This document shows positions 1-6,501 of a DNA stretch of 6,523 nt, piece after piece. How positions within the stretch are numbered: the stretch's first letter is position 1; the number at the start of each line of letters is the position of its first letter. The DNA comes from Synergistaceae bacterium (GTDB lineage Bacteria; Synergistota; Synergistia; Synergistales; Synergistaceae): NCBI GenBank assembly GCA_031273585.1, contig JAISRP010000290.1, positions 1 to 6,523 of the forward strand, read 5' to 3'. The translations under genes were made by a program, and so were the position numbers. The notes beneath the pieces were generated by a model. The model ran no database searches, had not been told where the DNA came from, and saw only the letters and a list, made by a program, of their open reading frames with translations.

Positions 1-693
1 TGCGGCGCGGCAGACCTGTTGGAGCGGTTTGGGGTGAAGCTCGACATGTCGCCGGCCACGGCCAGGAAGATGCTCGACGAGCTGGACGTGACCTTCCTCT
101 ACGCCCCGCATTATCACCCAGGGTTCAAGCACGCGATGCCAGTCAGGAAGGCGCTCGCCACGAGGACGATGTTCAACGTGCTGGGGCCCCTCATCAACCC
201 GGCGCGCCCGCCGATAATGCTGGTCGGCGTGTACGACATGTCGCTGTGCCGCATAGTGGCGGAGACGCTGAGGCTGCTCGGCTGTCAGAGGGCGCTCGTC
301 GTGAACGGGCTCGGGCTGGACGAGATAACGGTGCATGGCGCGACGAACGCCTCGGAACTGGCGGATGGCGAGATAGAGGAGAGGCGGTTTACCCCGGCGG
401 ACTTCGGGGTGAGGGAGTTTCCCCTGTCGTCGATAGTGGGCGGCAGGCCGGAGGAGAACGAGGTCGCCATTCGCTCAGTGCTGGAGGGGCATGGGGACGA
501 GGCTCACACCGCTGCGATATCCGTCAACGCCTCGGCGCTCCTCACCCTGGCCGGCATGACGGCAAACTACCGCGACGGGTTCGGCCTGGCGATGAGCGTC
601 CTCGAGAGCGGGCGCGCCATGGAGAGGCTGGAGAGGTTTGCCGCCATGTCGAACTCGTGCGGCGCCGGAGAGCCGGACCGTGTCAGCGCTTGA
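1..693 (+). CDS. trpD: Anthranilate phosphoribosyltransferase (TrpD), 5'-truncated by window edge
   Basis: TrpD transfers phosphoribose from PRPP to anthranilate, giving N-(5'-phosphoribosyl)anthranilate, the second committed step of tryptophan synthesis in the cytoplasm. The frame is open from base 1 and reads CGAADLLERFGVKLDMSP, which matches the family segment around residues 110-130, so about one third of the protein lies upstream; 230 codons remain. Family landmarks include HPGFKHAMPVRKALATRT, FNVLGPLINPA (the conserved GPLTNP block), GLGLDEITVHG (conserved GLDE) and the PADFG segment. The TTG at 19 is internal, not a start, because homology continues upstream of it. The TGA at 691-693 lies inside the next gene: trpCF begins at 680, giving a 14-nt overlap and likely translational coupling. 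Whether this TrpD is fused to TrpG, as in Escherichia coli, cannot be seen. No damaged motif was noticed. Confidence 0.96.
   Translation, partial: CGAADLLERFGVKLDMSPATARKMLDELDVTFLYAPHYHPGFKHAMPVRKALATRTMFNVLGPLINPARPPIMLVGVYDMSLCRIVAETLRLLGCQRALVVNGLGLDEITVHGATNASELADGEIEERRFTPADFGVREFPLSSIVGGRPEENEVAIRSVLEGHGDEAHTAAISVNASALLTLAGMTANYRDGFGLAMSVLESGRAMERLERFAAMSNSCGAGEPDRVSA
667..672 (+). promoter_or_regulatory. Ribosome binding site deciding the trpCF GTG start
   Basis: GGAGAG lies inside the last codons of trpD, 7 nt before the GTG at 680. It selects this GTG over the upstream TTG at 638 and makes a 14-nt overlap in which ribosomes finishing trpD can reinitiate on trpCF. Confidence 0.7.
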
Positions 694-2059
694 GGAAATA
701 GTGGCCCGCAAGCGGATCGACGTGGCGGAGCGAGCCCTGCGCGTCCCGTACGAGACGCTGAGAGAGAGGGCCGTGCCCACGCGGCGCAGGCTCGGTGAGG
801 CTCTTAAAAAACCGGGACTGCGCTTCATAATGGAGTGCAAGAGGGCGTCCCCCTCCGCCGGCACGATCCGGGAAAATTTCGACATAGCCGAGATAGCCCG
901 AGCCTACGACGGCATCGCCGACGCGGTCTCAGTCCTCGCCGACGAGCCGTTCTTCCGCGGGGGACTTGAATACGTCAGGGCGGCGCGGGACATCCTGGAC
1001 GTCCCCATACTCTGCAAGGATTTCGTGATCGGGCCGTATCAGATCTGCGAGGCGAGGGCGCACGGGGCCGACGCCGTCCTCCTCATGCTATCGGTCCTCG
1101 GGGACGGGGAGTACCTGTCGTGCGCCAGGGAGGCCGCGAGGCTCGGGATGGACGCGCTGACGGAGGTTCACTGCGAGGCCGAGCTCGAGCGGGCTCTGTC
1201 GCTGGACGCCAGCATAATCGGGATCAACAGCCGGGATCTCAGGACATTCAGCGTGGACCTCGGGGTCGTCAGGCGGCTGGCCTCGAGAATACCAAAGGAC
1301 AGGGTGAGGGTGTGCGAATCCGGAATTTCCTCGCGCGAGGACGTGCTCGGCATGAGCGGGGACGCGGACGCGTTCCTCGTGGGAAGCCTCCTCATGAGGT
1401 CCCCCAGGGTGGACGTAGCTGCGCGCCGTCTCGTATTCGGCGGAGTGAAGATATGCGGGCTCACGTCGCCCGAGGCGGCGGGAAAATCCTACGAGGCGGG
1501 GGCGTGCTTCGGCGGGCTGATATTTGCCGGCGAGTCCCCCAGGCGGATCGACGAGTCCGCGGCGCGTGAGATAGCGGACGCCTCCCCGCTGCCTCTGGTC
1601 GGGGTGTTCGTGAACGACCTCCCCCGTCGGATAATCCGCCTCGCGAACGAGCTCGGCCTTGCCGCGGTACAGCTTCACGGCGAGGAGAGCGATGAATTTA
1701 TCTCAGGACTGCGCCGCGAGCTGCCGAGGGGGTGCGAGATATGGAACGCCGTCCGAATCTCGGATGGGCTGCCGGACGGGATCCCGATGCGCGGGGATCG
1801 GACGCTGCTCGACGCGTTTGTGAAAAACTCGCGGGGCGGCACGGGGCGCAGCTTCGACTGGTCGATGCTGGATGGCAGTAGCGGCAGGGACAGGATGATA
1901 ATAGCAGGGGGGATAACCCCCGAAAACGCCCCACTGGCGTCGAAACTCGGGTGCTACGCCATAGACGTGAACTCGGGGGTTGAGCTCCCTGGGGCTCCGG
2001 GCCGCAAGGACCCGGACAGGATAGGGTTGCTGTTCGGCAATCTGCGCAATGCGATATAG
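680..2059 (+). CDS. trpCF: Bifunctional indole-3-glycerol phosphate synthase / phosphoribosylanthranilate isomerase (TrpC-TrpF fusion)
   Basis: This 459-residue cytoplasmic protein joins two (beta/alpha)8 barrels catalysing consecutive steps: TrpF isomerises phosphoribosylanthranilate to CdRP, and TrpC closes the indole ring with loss of CO2 and water to give indole-3-glycerol phosphate. The TrpC domain (about 1-252) shows IMECKRASPSAG with E52 and K54, CKDF with K113, TEV with E162, GINSRDL with N183 and R185, and ESG at 213-215, all at the family's catalytic or phosphate-binding positions. The TrpF domain (about 256-459) starts at KICGLT (257-262) with catalytic C259, then QLHG at 331-334, LLDAF with catalytic D378, GGTGRSFDW, AGGITPEN from 409 and IDVNSGVE. 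The GTG at 680 is chosen because it gives the normal TrpC N-terminus and has GGAGAG at 667-672, 7 nt upstream; an upstream in-frame TTG at 638 would add 14 unrelated residues. The domain order and very short junction resemble the Escherichia coli TrpCF. Confidence 0.97.
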   Translation: MSALEEIVARKRIDVAERALRVPYETLRERAVPTRRRLGEALKKPGLRFIMECKRASPSAGTIRENFDIAEIARAYDGIADAVSVLADEPFFRGGLEYVRAARDILDVPILCKDFVIGPYQICEARAHGADAVLLMLSVLGDGEYLSCAREAARLGMDALTEVHCEAELERALSLDASIIGINSRDLRTFSVDLGVVRRLASRIPKDRVRVCESGISSREDVLGMSGDADAFLVGSLLMRSPRVDVAARRLVFGGVKICGLTSPEAAGKSYEAGACFGGLIFAGESPRRIDESAAREIADASPLPLVGVFVNDLPRRIIRLANELGLAAVQLHGEESDEFISGLRRELPRGCEIWNAVRISDGLPDGIPMRGDRTLLDAFVKNSRGGTGRSFDWSMLDGSSGRDRMIIAGGITPENAPLASKLGCYAIDVNSGVELPGAPGRKDPDRIGLLFGNLRNAI

Positions 2060-2063
2060 GGCG

Positions 2064-2071
2064 AAGGGGTG
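2064..2071 (+). promoter_or_regulatory. Ribosome binding site deciding the trpB start
   Basis: AAGGGGTG, followed by AT, resembles the anti-SD complement AAGGAGGTGAT minus one base. The GGGG core (2066-2069) is 8 nt from the GTG at 2078. It overlaps the in-frame GTG at 2069 and is only 2 nt from the ATG at 2072, so those two upstream starts are unlikely. The kinase gene at the other end of the window uses the same AAGGGGTG motif. Confidence 0.6.
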
Positions 2072-2077
2072 ATGTGT

Positions 2078-3268
2078 GTGGAGATATCGAAGGGAGCATT
2101 TGGAGATTTCGGCGGGATGTTCGTGCCGGAGATACTCGTTCCGACGCTGCTCGACCTCGAGCGGGCGTTCGAGGAGTCATGCGGGGACCGGTCGTTCGCG
2201 TCCGAGTTCGAGGGGCTCCTCCGCGAGTACGCCGGGCGCGAGACCCCCCTGTACAGGTGCAGGAACCTGGCGGGGGACACGGGGGTGAAAATTTACCTCA
2301 AGCGGGAGGACCTCCTTCACGGGGGCGCTCACAAGACGAACCAGGTGATAGGCCAGGCGCTGCTGGCCCGGCGCATGGGCAAGACGAGGTTGATCGCTGA
2401 GACGGGGGCGGGCCAGCACGGCGTGGCAACCGCCCTTGCCGGCGCGCTGTTCAAGATGAGGACGCGGGTCTACATGGGCTCGAAGGACATGGCGCGGCAG
2501 GCTCAGAACGTGTTCCGAATGAGGCTCATGGGAGCGGAGGTAACTCCGGTCGAGACTGGGAGCCGCAGCCTGAAGGACGCAATCAACGAGGCGCTGCGGG
2601 ACTGGTCCGAGAGCTACGCCGACACGCACTATCTCCTTGGGACGGCGGCCGGCCCGCACCCGTTTCCCACCATCGTGAGGGAGTTTCAGCGCGTCATAGG
2701 GAGGGAGGCAAAGCGCCAGATACTGGAGGCCGAGGGCCGGCTGCCGGACGCCGTGTTCGCCTGCGTCGGCGGCGGATCCAACGCCATAGGGATGTTCGCC
2801 GACTTCATTGACGAGCCATCCGTGAGGCTGATAGGCGTCGAGCCGGCAGGGCACGGCCTTCACACCGAGAAACACGGCGCGACGATAGAGAGGGGACGCC
2901 CGGGGATTCTGCACGGCAGCTACAGCTACCTCCTGCAGGACGAGGACGGCCAGATTCACGAGTCACACTCGATATCGGCGGGGCTGGACTACCCCGGCGT
3001 GGGGGCGCAGCACTCGCACCTCCACTCGACCGGGCGCGCCGAATACGTCGGCATAACGGACCGGGAGGCGGTGGACGCGTTCGCCCTGCTCTCGCGGGAG
3101 GAGGGCATCATACCGGCGCTGGAGTCGGCCCACGCCCTGGCCCATGCCCTCAAGTGCGCCAACGAGGCCGGCCCGCCGCGGGTCTTCATCGTCAACCTCT
3201 CCGGGCGCGGAGACAAGGACATAGAGCAGGTTGCGCCCTATATAAGTCTGGAGGCGAGGCATCCATGA
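2078..3268 (+). CDS. trpB: Tryptophan synthase beta chain (TrpB)
   Basis: TrpB is the PLP-dependent subunit that condenses indole, channelled from TrpA, with L-serine to form L-tryptophan in the cytoplasmic alpha2beta2 complex. With the GTG at 2078 the product is 396 residues, the usual length (about 397). The N-terminus reads [19 protein letters not shown], typical of the canonical TrpB1 type. [17 protein letters not shown] carries the Schiff-base lysine K86; AETGAGQHG carries the catalytic glutamate E108; GGGSN at 231-235 binds the PLP phosphate; NLSGRGDKD carries S375, expected to contact the pyridine nitrogen. The TrpA-contacting regions are also well conserved. In-frame GTG 2069 and ATG 2072 are alternative starts, but they sit on or beside the Shine-Dalgarno sequence, so 2078 is preferred. 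The stop overlaps the trpA start (ATGA), suggesting coupled, balanced synthesis of the two subunits. Confidence 0.96.
   Translation: MEISKGAFGDFGGMFVPEILVPTLLDLERAFEESCGDRSFASEFEGLLREYAGRETPLYRCRNLAGDTGVKIYLKREDLLHGGAHKTNQVIGQALLARRMGKTRLIAETGAGQHGVATALAGALFKMRTRVYMGSKDMARQAQNVFRMRLMGAEVTPVETGSRSLKDAINEALRDWSESYADTHYLLGTAAGPHPFPTIVREFQRVIGREAKRQILEAEGRLPDAVFACVGGGSNAIGMFADFIDEPSVRLIGVEPAGHGLHTEKHGATIERGRPGILHGSYSYLLQDEDGQIHESHSISAGLDYPGVGAQHSHLHSTGRAEYVGITDREAVDAFALLSREEGIIPALESAHALAHALKCANEAGPPRVFIVNLSGRGDKDIEQVAPYISLEARHP
3250..3254 (+). promoter_or_regulatory. Ribosome binding site of trpA
   Basis: GGAGG lies within the last codons of trpB, 10 nt before the trpA ATG at 3265. Together with the ATGA stop/start overlap this supports translational coupling of trpB and trpA. 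Confidence 0.6.
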
Positions 3269-4080
3269 CCACACGTTACAAGGCTCTGTTCGAGGAACTT
3301 CAGAAAAACGGAGAGGGGGCCTTCATCCCGTTCGTAATGCTCGGGGACCCGAACATGGACGAGAGCGCCTCTATAATCGAGACGCTCGTCAAAAGCGGAG
3401 CTGACGCGCTCGAGCTGGGCATCCCCTTCTCGGACCCCGTCGCCGACGGCCCTGTGATCCAGACCGCGGCAAACAGAGCTCTCGAATCGGGAATCACGCC
3501 CGACGGCTGTTTTAAGATCATCGAAAATTTCAGGATGAAAAACGATACAATCCCGATAGGCCTGCTAGTGTACGCAAACCTCGTGATCGGCAGGGGCGCG
3601 CGGAACTTCTACTCGCGCGCCGCTAAGTCGGGGGTGGACTCGGTCCTCATCGCCGACGTCCCGACGCTCGCCTCAGGGTCCTTCGTGGAGTACGCGCGCG
3701 ACGCAGGGATCGACGCCGTGTTCATAGCCCCGCCGAACGCTGACGACGCTAAGCTGAGGGAGATAGCCGGGCTCACCTGCGGGTACACGTACTTTCTCGG
3801 CCGCTCCGGCGTGACGGGAGCCGACAGGGAGATGTCAGCCCCGCTCTCCTCGCGGATCGCCCTGCTCAAGTCCTCAGGAGCCCCGCCCGTAGTGGTCGGC
3901 TTCGGCATCTCCAAACCGGAGCACGTCAGAGCGTCGCTCGAAGCCGGCGCCGACGGCGCAATAGCAGGCTCCGCCACAGTGGCGATAATCGAACGCCGCT
4001 TGGACGACCGGGATCTCATGCACGAGGAACTAGCCCGATTCGTAAAAGACATGAAGTCCGCTACCAAGGGGAAGGGCTGA
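3265..4080 (+). CDS. trpA: Tryptophan synthase alpha chain (TrpA)
   Basis: TrpA cleaves indole-3-glycerol phosphate to indole and glyceraldehyde-3-phosphate and passes indole through the tunnel to TrpB. The 271-residue length is normal for this (beta/alpha)8 barrel (268 in Escherichia coli). The N-terminus has [29 protein letters not shown] holds both catalytic acids, E50 and D61. [23 protein letters not shown], the [12 protein letters not shown] loop (Y176, R180, GVTG 182-185) and [12 protein letters not shown] are all family blocks for substrate binding, loop closure or phosphate binding. The ATG at 3265 overlaps the trpB stop as ATGA and has GGAGG upstream. A longer frame opening near 3154 lies inside trpB and reads non-homologous sequence, so it is not the start. 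It is the last gene of the operon: the next feature is the palindromic element and then a convergent gene. Confidence 0.97.
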   Translation: MTTRYKALFEELQKNGEGAFIPFVMLGDPNMDESASIIETLVKSGADALELGIPFSDPVADGPVIQTAANRALESGITPDGCFKIIENFRMKNDTIPIGLLVYANLVIGRGARNFYSRAAKSGVDSVLIADVPTLASGSFVEYARDAGIDAVFIAPPNADDAKLREIAGLTCGYTYFLGRSGVTGADREMSAPLSSRIALLKSSGAPPVVVGFGISKPEHVRASLEAGADGAIAGSATVAIIERRLDDRDLMHEELARFVKDMKSATKGKG

Positions 4081-4117
4081 ACAAAATCAGGACCTTGGGG
4101 CGCCGCCCCAAACCCCG

Positions 4118-4156
4118 CCAGGGAGCAGAGCTCCCTGGACCCTATTCACTTTTTTT
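4118..4156 (+). terminator. Probable transcription terminator of the trp operon
   Basis: A 9-bp stem with AGA loop (4118-4138) is followed by a run of seven T (4150-4156). The 11-nt gap between stem and T run is longer than in a standard intrinsic terminator, so efficiency is uncertain. Its position 37 nt after the trpA stop fits. Confidence 0.5.
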
Positions 4157-4180
4157 GATTTTCGCCCTGTGGGCGAAAAT

Positions 4181-4220
4181 AAAAAAAAGAAAATGGGGGT
4201 CCGGGGGACTGGTCCCCCGG
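4181..4220 (-). terminator. Probable transcription terminator of the histidine kinase gene
   Basis: On the - strand the stem at 4220-4201 is followed, after a 7-nt gap, by TTTT (4193-4190), C, and eight T (4188-4181). It mirrors the + strand terminator in the other arm. The kinase stop codon is 35 nt upstream of the stem. The gap is again longer than usual. Confidence 0.5.
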
Positions 4221-4254
4221 CGGGCGTGGGCGGCGCCCGCGGTCCTGCCCCTGG

Positions 4255-6381
4255 TCATGCGCTCTGCGTTATGCGGGATGCCTCTGTCCAGTCGAGCATC
4301 TTGCTGGATGGCAGCCACTTCAGGAGCATACGGTTTAACATGGGTGTTTCTAGAGGCTGGATTATGGAATCGCTGAAGCCGCTGTTCAGCAGGGCCTCCC
4401 TGTCGCGCTCCCTGTCGATCATGGCTATGATTGGCGCCTTTCTGAAGTATGCGCCGGAGAAGGCGCGGATGCACCTGACGGCGGCGATGCCGTCCATCTC
4501 CCGCATCTCCTTCTTAATCATGACGAGGTCGTACCTCTTGCCCCTGATCTTATCCACTGCCTCCATGCCGCTTTCGGCGACGTCGGCCTTGATGTTGCTC
4601 TTGGCCAGGAGAGCAATTGCGGACTCGAGCTCCGCCGGGTCGTCGTCTGCTATCAGGACGTTCGTGCCCTCGGAGACGAAGATGCGCAGCGAGTCATCCT
4701 TCATGACGGCCTTGGAGTAATCGCCGACCACGAGCGGCAGCCACACCGTAAAGGTCGACCCCTCTCCGTACTTGCTCTCGAGGGTTATCCGGCCGCCCAT
4801 CATGTCTACGAACCTCTTCGTGATGGAGAGCCCAAGGCCGGTTCCCGGCTTGTTCCCGTGTTTTTTCACGTCGAGGCGCTGGAATGGGTCGAACAGCTTG
4901 GAGAAGTCCTCCTCCTTTATCCCTATGCCGGTGTCCTCGACCTTTATGAGCAGGCATTCGCGCCCATTCACAGTCTCCCTGTCTATCAGGAGGTCCACGC
5001 AGCCCTCCCTCGTGAACTGTATCGCGTTGTTCACGAGGTTCGTTATGATCTGGCGGACTCGGACCTCGTCGGCGTAGATCACGGGCGGCACCTCCTCGCC
5101 CAGGCGGCGGCGGAACTGGAGCATCGTGCCGTTCATCATGAATTGAGCCTGGCGGCAGATGTCGCCGTACATCTCCACGATGTCGAAGTCGACCGGGGAG
5201 AGGTCCATCTTCCCGGCCTCCATTATCGAGAAGTCGAGCACGTTCGTGATGATCTTGAGAAGTGAGCGGGACATTTGCTTCATGTCCGAGATGTACCGCT
5301 TCGTCGGCTCGTCGAGGTTCCGGTCTCGCGTCAGGTCGCTCGTCTCCACTATGGCGTTCAGGGGCGCGCGCACCTCGTGGCTTATCGACGCCAAAAGCTG
5401 GCTCTTGGCCTGGGACGCGGACTCGACCATCTGCATGAGGTCAACGAGGCGTATGTTCTGCTCGTTGATCTTCTCCATTGGGCCTGAGATTTTTTTTGCC
5501 GCGAGCAGCGCCGCGGCTACGCCGAGCGCCAGGACGACGCCGCCCGCTATCATGAGTATCCTGCCTACGGTCGCTATCGGGCTCTCCGCAATCGGCGCCA
5601 CGGCCCCGATCGACCAGCCGTCGTAGGACCTGCTGACCGGCATATAGGCGCAGATTCGCTCGGAGTTCTCGAATATATAATTCCCGACACCGCTGCCCCC
5701 CCGTATCATTGTGCCGTAGAACTTTCCGACGGACTCGACGGATGGATCGTACCTGGCCTCATCCGCGAAGTTGCGCCTCTCCTCGACCAGCCACAGGCGG
5801 GTGTTGGCTATCATTACGCCGTCCCAGTCGAGCATGAAGATGTTGCCGGTGTTCCATATTTTGAACTTCGATATGATATCCCTGAAGACAGTGCCTGGTA
5901 ACGTGGCGACCATTATCCTGCTCTCGCTCATCGGCGCGCAGATGCGGACGACCAGCCTTCCGCTTCTGTCCTTCTCGGTGGAGGACACTACCGTCTCCCC
6001 GAACAGCGCGCGCTTCGCGTAGGATGTGCCGATGTAGCCCTCGTCCGGGAGGGCGTCCCCATGTGAAGTCACGGCGTCGTCGACGCCTAAGATCGCGATC
6101 GACAGGTAGCCGTTTCTCCTGACCTGCTCCCGCAGGACGGCCTCAATATCCCCTGGCCCCGCCGCGCTCAGGCGGTCGGCAACGGCGCGGGCGGTGCTCC
6201 TGAATAAATCCAGATTGGCCGAGACGAGCTCCTCCGCGATCTCGACGACTACGGTCATGTCGTTCTCAATGGTCGCCACGAGGTTGTTATCCGCGAAATA
6301 CAGGCCGATTGCTATGCTGGACGCCGTAATTACGACCACAATGGCGATTATTATGGCGATCACCTTTATGCGAATGGACAT
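4255..6381 (-). CDS. Membrane-bound Cache-domain hybrid histidine kinase with degenerate receiver
   Basis: This 708-residue protein is a two-component sensor. The ATG at 6381 follows AAGGGGTG with 7 nt between AAGGGG and the start; the longer frame from 6426 adds 15 unsupported residues. Residues 7-29 form an uncleaved membrane anchor and about 273-296 a second membrane helix. Residues 31-270 between them resemble a double-Cache sensor (GYLSIAILGVDD; NTGNIFMLDWDGVMIANTR; SERICAYMPV; DGWSIGAVAPIAESP); the ligand is unknown. KKISGPMEKI begins like HAMP, but only about 40 residues separate the membrane from the H-box. SHEVRAPLNAI holds phospho-acceptor H335, with Ala at H+4 where Thr is usual. 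The N-box (N452), DTGIGI (483-488), FDPF (497-500) and GTGLGL (513-518) indicate an active ATPase domain. The C-terminal receiver (about 573-692) keeps the acidic pocket ADDDP (578-582), but K623, I655 and Q675 replace the phospho-acceptor Asp, Thr/Ser and Lys. No partner regulator is in the window. Confidence 0.93.
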   Translation of the reverse strand: MSIRIKVIAIIIAIVVVITASSIAIGLYFADNNLVATIENDMTVVVEIAEELVSANLDLFRSTARAVADRLSAAGPGDIEAVLREQVRRNGYLSIAILGVDDAVTSHGDALPDEGYIGTSYAKRALFGETVVSSTEKDRSGRLVVRICAPMSESRIMVATLPGTVFRDIISKFKIWNTGNIFMLDWDGVMIANTRLWLVEERRNFADEARYDPSVESVGKFYGTMIRGGSGVGNYIFENSERICAYMPVSRSYDGWSIGAVAPIAESPIATVGRILMIAGGVVLALGVAAALLAAKKISGPMEKINEQNIRLVDLMQMVESASQAKSQLLASISHEVRAPLNAIVETSDLTRDRNLDEPTKRYISDMKQMSRSLLKIITNVLDFSIMEAGKMDLSPVDFDIVEMYGDICRQAQFMMNGTMLQFRRRLGEEVPPVIYADEVRVRQIITNLVNNAIQFTREGCVDLLIDRETVNGRECLLIKVEDTGIGIKEEDFSKLFDPFQRLDVKKHGNKPGTGLGLSITKRFVDMMGGRITLESKYGEGSTFTVWLPLVVGDYSKAVMKDDSLRIFVSEGTNVLIADDDPAELESAIALLAKSNIKADVAESGMEAVDKIRGKRYDLVMIKKEMREMDGIAAVRCIRAFSGAYFRKAPIIAMIDRERDREALLNSGFSDSIIQPLETPMLNRMLLKWLPSSKMLDWTEASRITQSA
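4306..4665 (-). other. Pseudo-receiver domain of the histidine kinase
   Basis: Residues about 573-692 fold-match a CheY-like receiver: NVLIADDDP at the first strand, YDLVMIKKEMREMDG where YDLVLMDxxMPxMDG is expected, PIIAMID for PIIALTA, and SIIQP for the usual Lys-Pro. The aspartate is K623 (AAG, 4513-4515) and the following proline is R627. The frame is intact throughout, so this is substitution rather than decay by frameshift. Phosphorylation at the usual site is not possible; a docking or inhibitory role is inferred. Confidence 0.85.
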
Positions 6382-6464
6382 TACGACACCCCTTCCCCGT
6401 CCGGATACTACACGCCATAAGAACAAGGGTTTTGTAACACCCTTAGCGCCGCGGGAGAAAATAT
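6382..6464 (-). promoter_or_regulatory. 5' leader of the histidine kinase gene with dyad and RBS
   Basis: A leader of roughly 83 nt is expected if transcription starts just downstream of the -10 box. It contains the dyad AAGGGT-N8-ACCCTT (6444-6439 and 6430-6425 on the - strand) and the ribosome binding site AAGGGG (6394-6389), 7 nt from the ATG. The ACCCTT arm could in principle pair with either the upstream AAGGGT or the Shine-Dalgarno sequence, but the alternative pairing is only about 5 bp. Confidence 0.4.
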
Positions 6465-6470
6465 ATTGGT

Positions 6471-6501
6471 ATTATAGTGTGCTTTAACGCCTTTTTGTCC
6501 A
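6471..6501 (-). promoter_or_regulatory. Putative sigma70-type promoter of the histidine kinase gene
   Basis: On the - strand, a perfect -10 box TATAAT (6476-6471) is preceded by TGGACA (6501-6496) at a 19-bp spacing, longer than the optimal 17. Further upstream are two A-tracts (6496-6492 and 6522-6517), which could help RNA polymerase binding. It is the only good promoter-like sequence in the AT-richer DNA before the gene. Confidence 0.5.

Larger units (their letters stand above)
4088..4247. repeat. Two-armed composite palindrome between convergent genes
   Basis: The left arm (4088-4142) and right arm (4197-4247) are imperfect inverted copies. Reading the left arm on the - strand and the right on the + strand, both run: GGGTCC, a GC-rich hairpin, GGCGGG, a second hairpin around CGGCG, then GGTCCTG. 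Hairpins are: 4095-4111 (TTGGGGC/GCCCCAA, loop GCC); 4118-4138 (CCAGGGAGC/GCTCCCTGG, loop AGA); central 4158-4180 (ATTTTCGCCC/GGGCGAAAAT, loop TGT), extended by T/A runs to 4149-4189 with one mismatch; 4201-4220 (CCGGGGGA/TCCCCCGG, loop CTGG); 4220-4240 (GCGGGCG/CGCCCGC). Corresponding hairpins differ between arms but keep their pairing. The element fills the gap from the trpA stop (4080) to 8 bases before the kinase stop codon (4255-4257). No target-site duplication or ORF was found. GC-rich palindromes of this style recur in intergenic regions of many bacteria; whether this one is dispersed here is inference. Confidence 0.8.

Noticed and set aside
1088..1678. 196-codon open frame on the - strand inside trpCF
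   Set aside because: It is antisense to both catalytic domains of trpCF and reads as low-complexity Arg/Pro/Gly/Val sequence; a shadow frame.
1445..2059. Separate trpF gene starting at the GTG at 1445
   Set aside because: The frame runs without interruption from the TrpC domain into KICGLT, and no stop or clear ribosome binding site separates them. A fusion is the simpler reading.
2177..2959. 260-codon open frame on the - strand inside trpB
   Set aside because: It is antisense to a fully conserved trpB, lacks recognisable motifs and is rich in Arg, Pro, Gly and Val, as expected for a shadow frame in GC-rich DNA.
4088..4247. Insertion sequence or recently inserted MITE
   Set aside because: There is no transposase frame, and I found no flanking target-site duplication; the element is better supported as a structural repeat or terminator.
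4081..4254. CRISPR array, tRNA or riboswitch in the hairpin-rich gap
   Set aside because: There are only two unit copies, inverted rather than direct, with no spacers. No tRNA cloverleaf or known riboswitch core was seen, and the gap lies downstream of both flanking genes.
6382..6426. Upstream start of the kinase at 6426
   Set aside because: It would add 15 residues ahead of a typical membrane anchor and would place the strong AAGGGGTG ribosome binding site inside the coding region. The ATG at 6381 is ideally spaced from that site.
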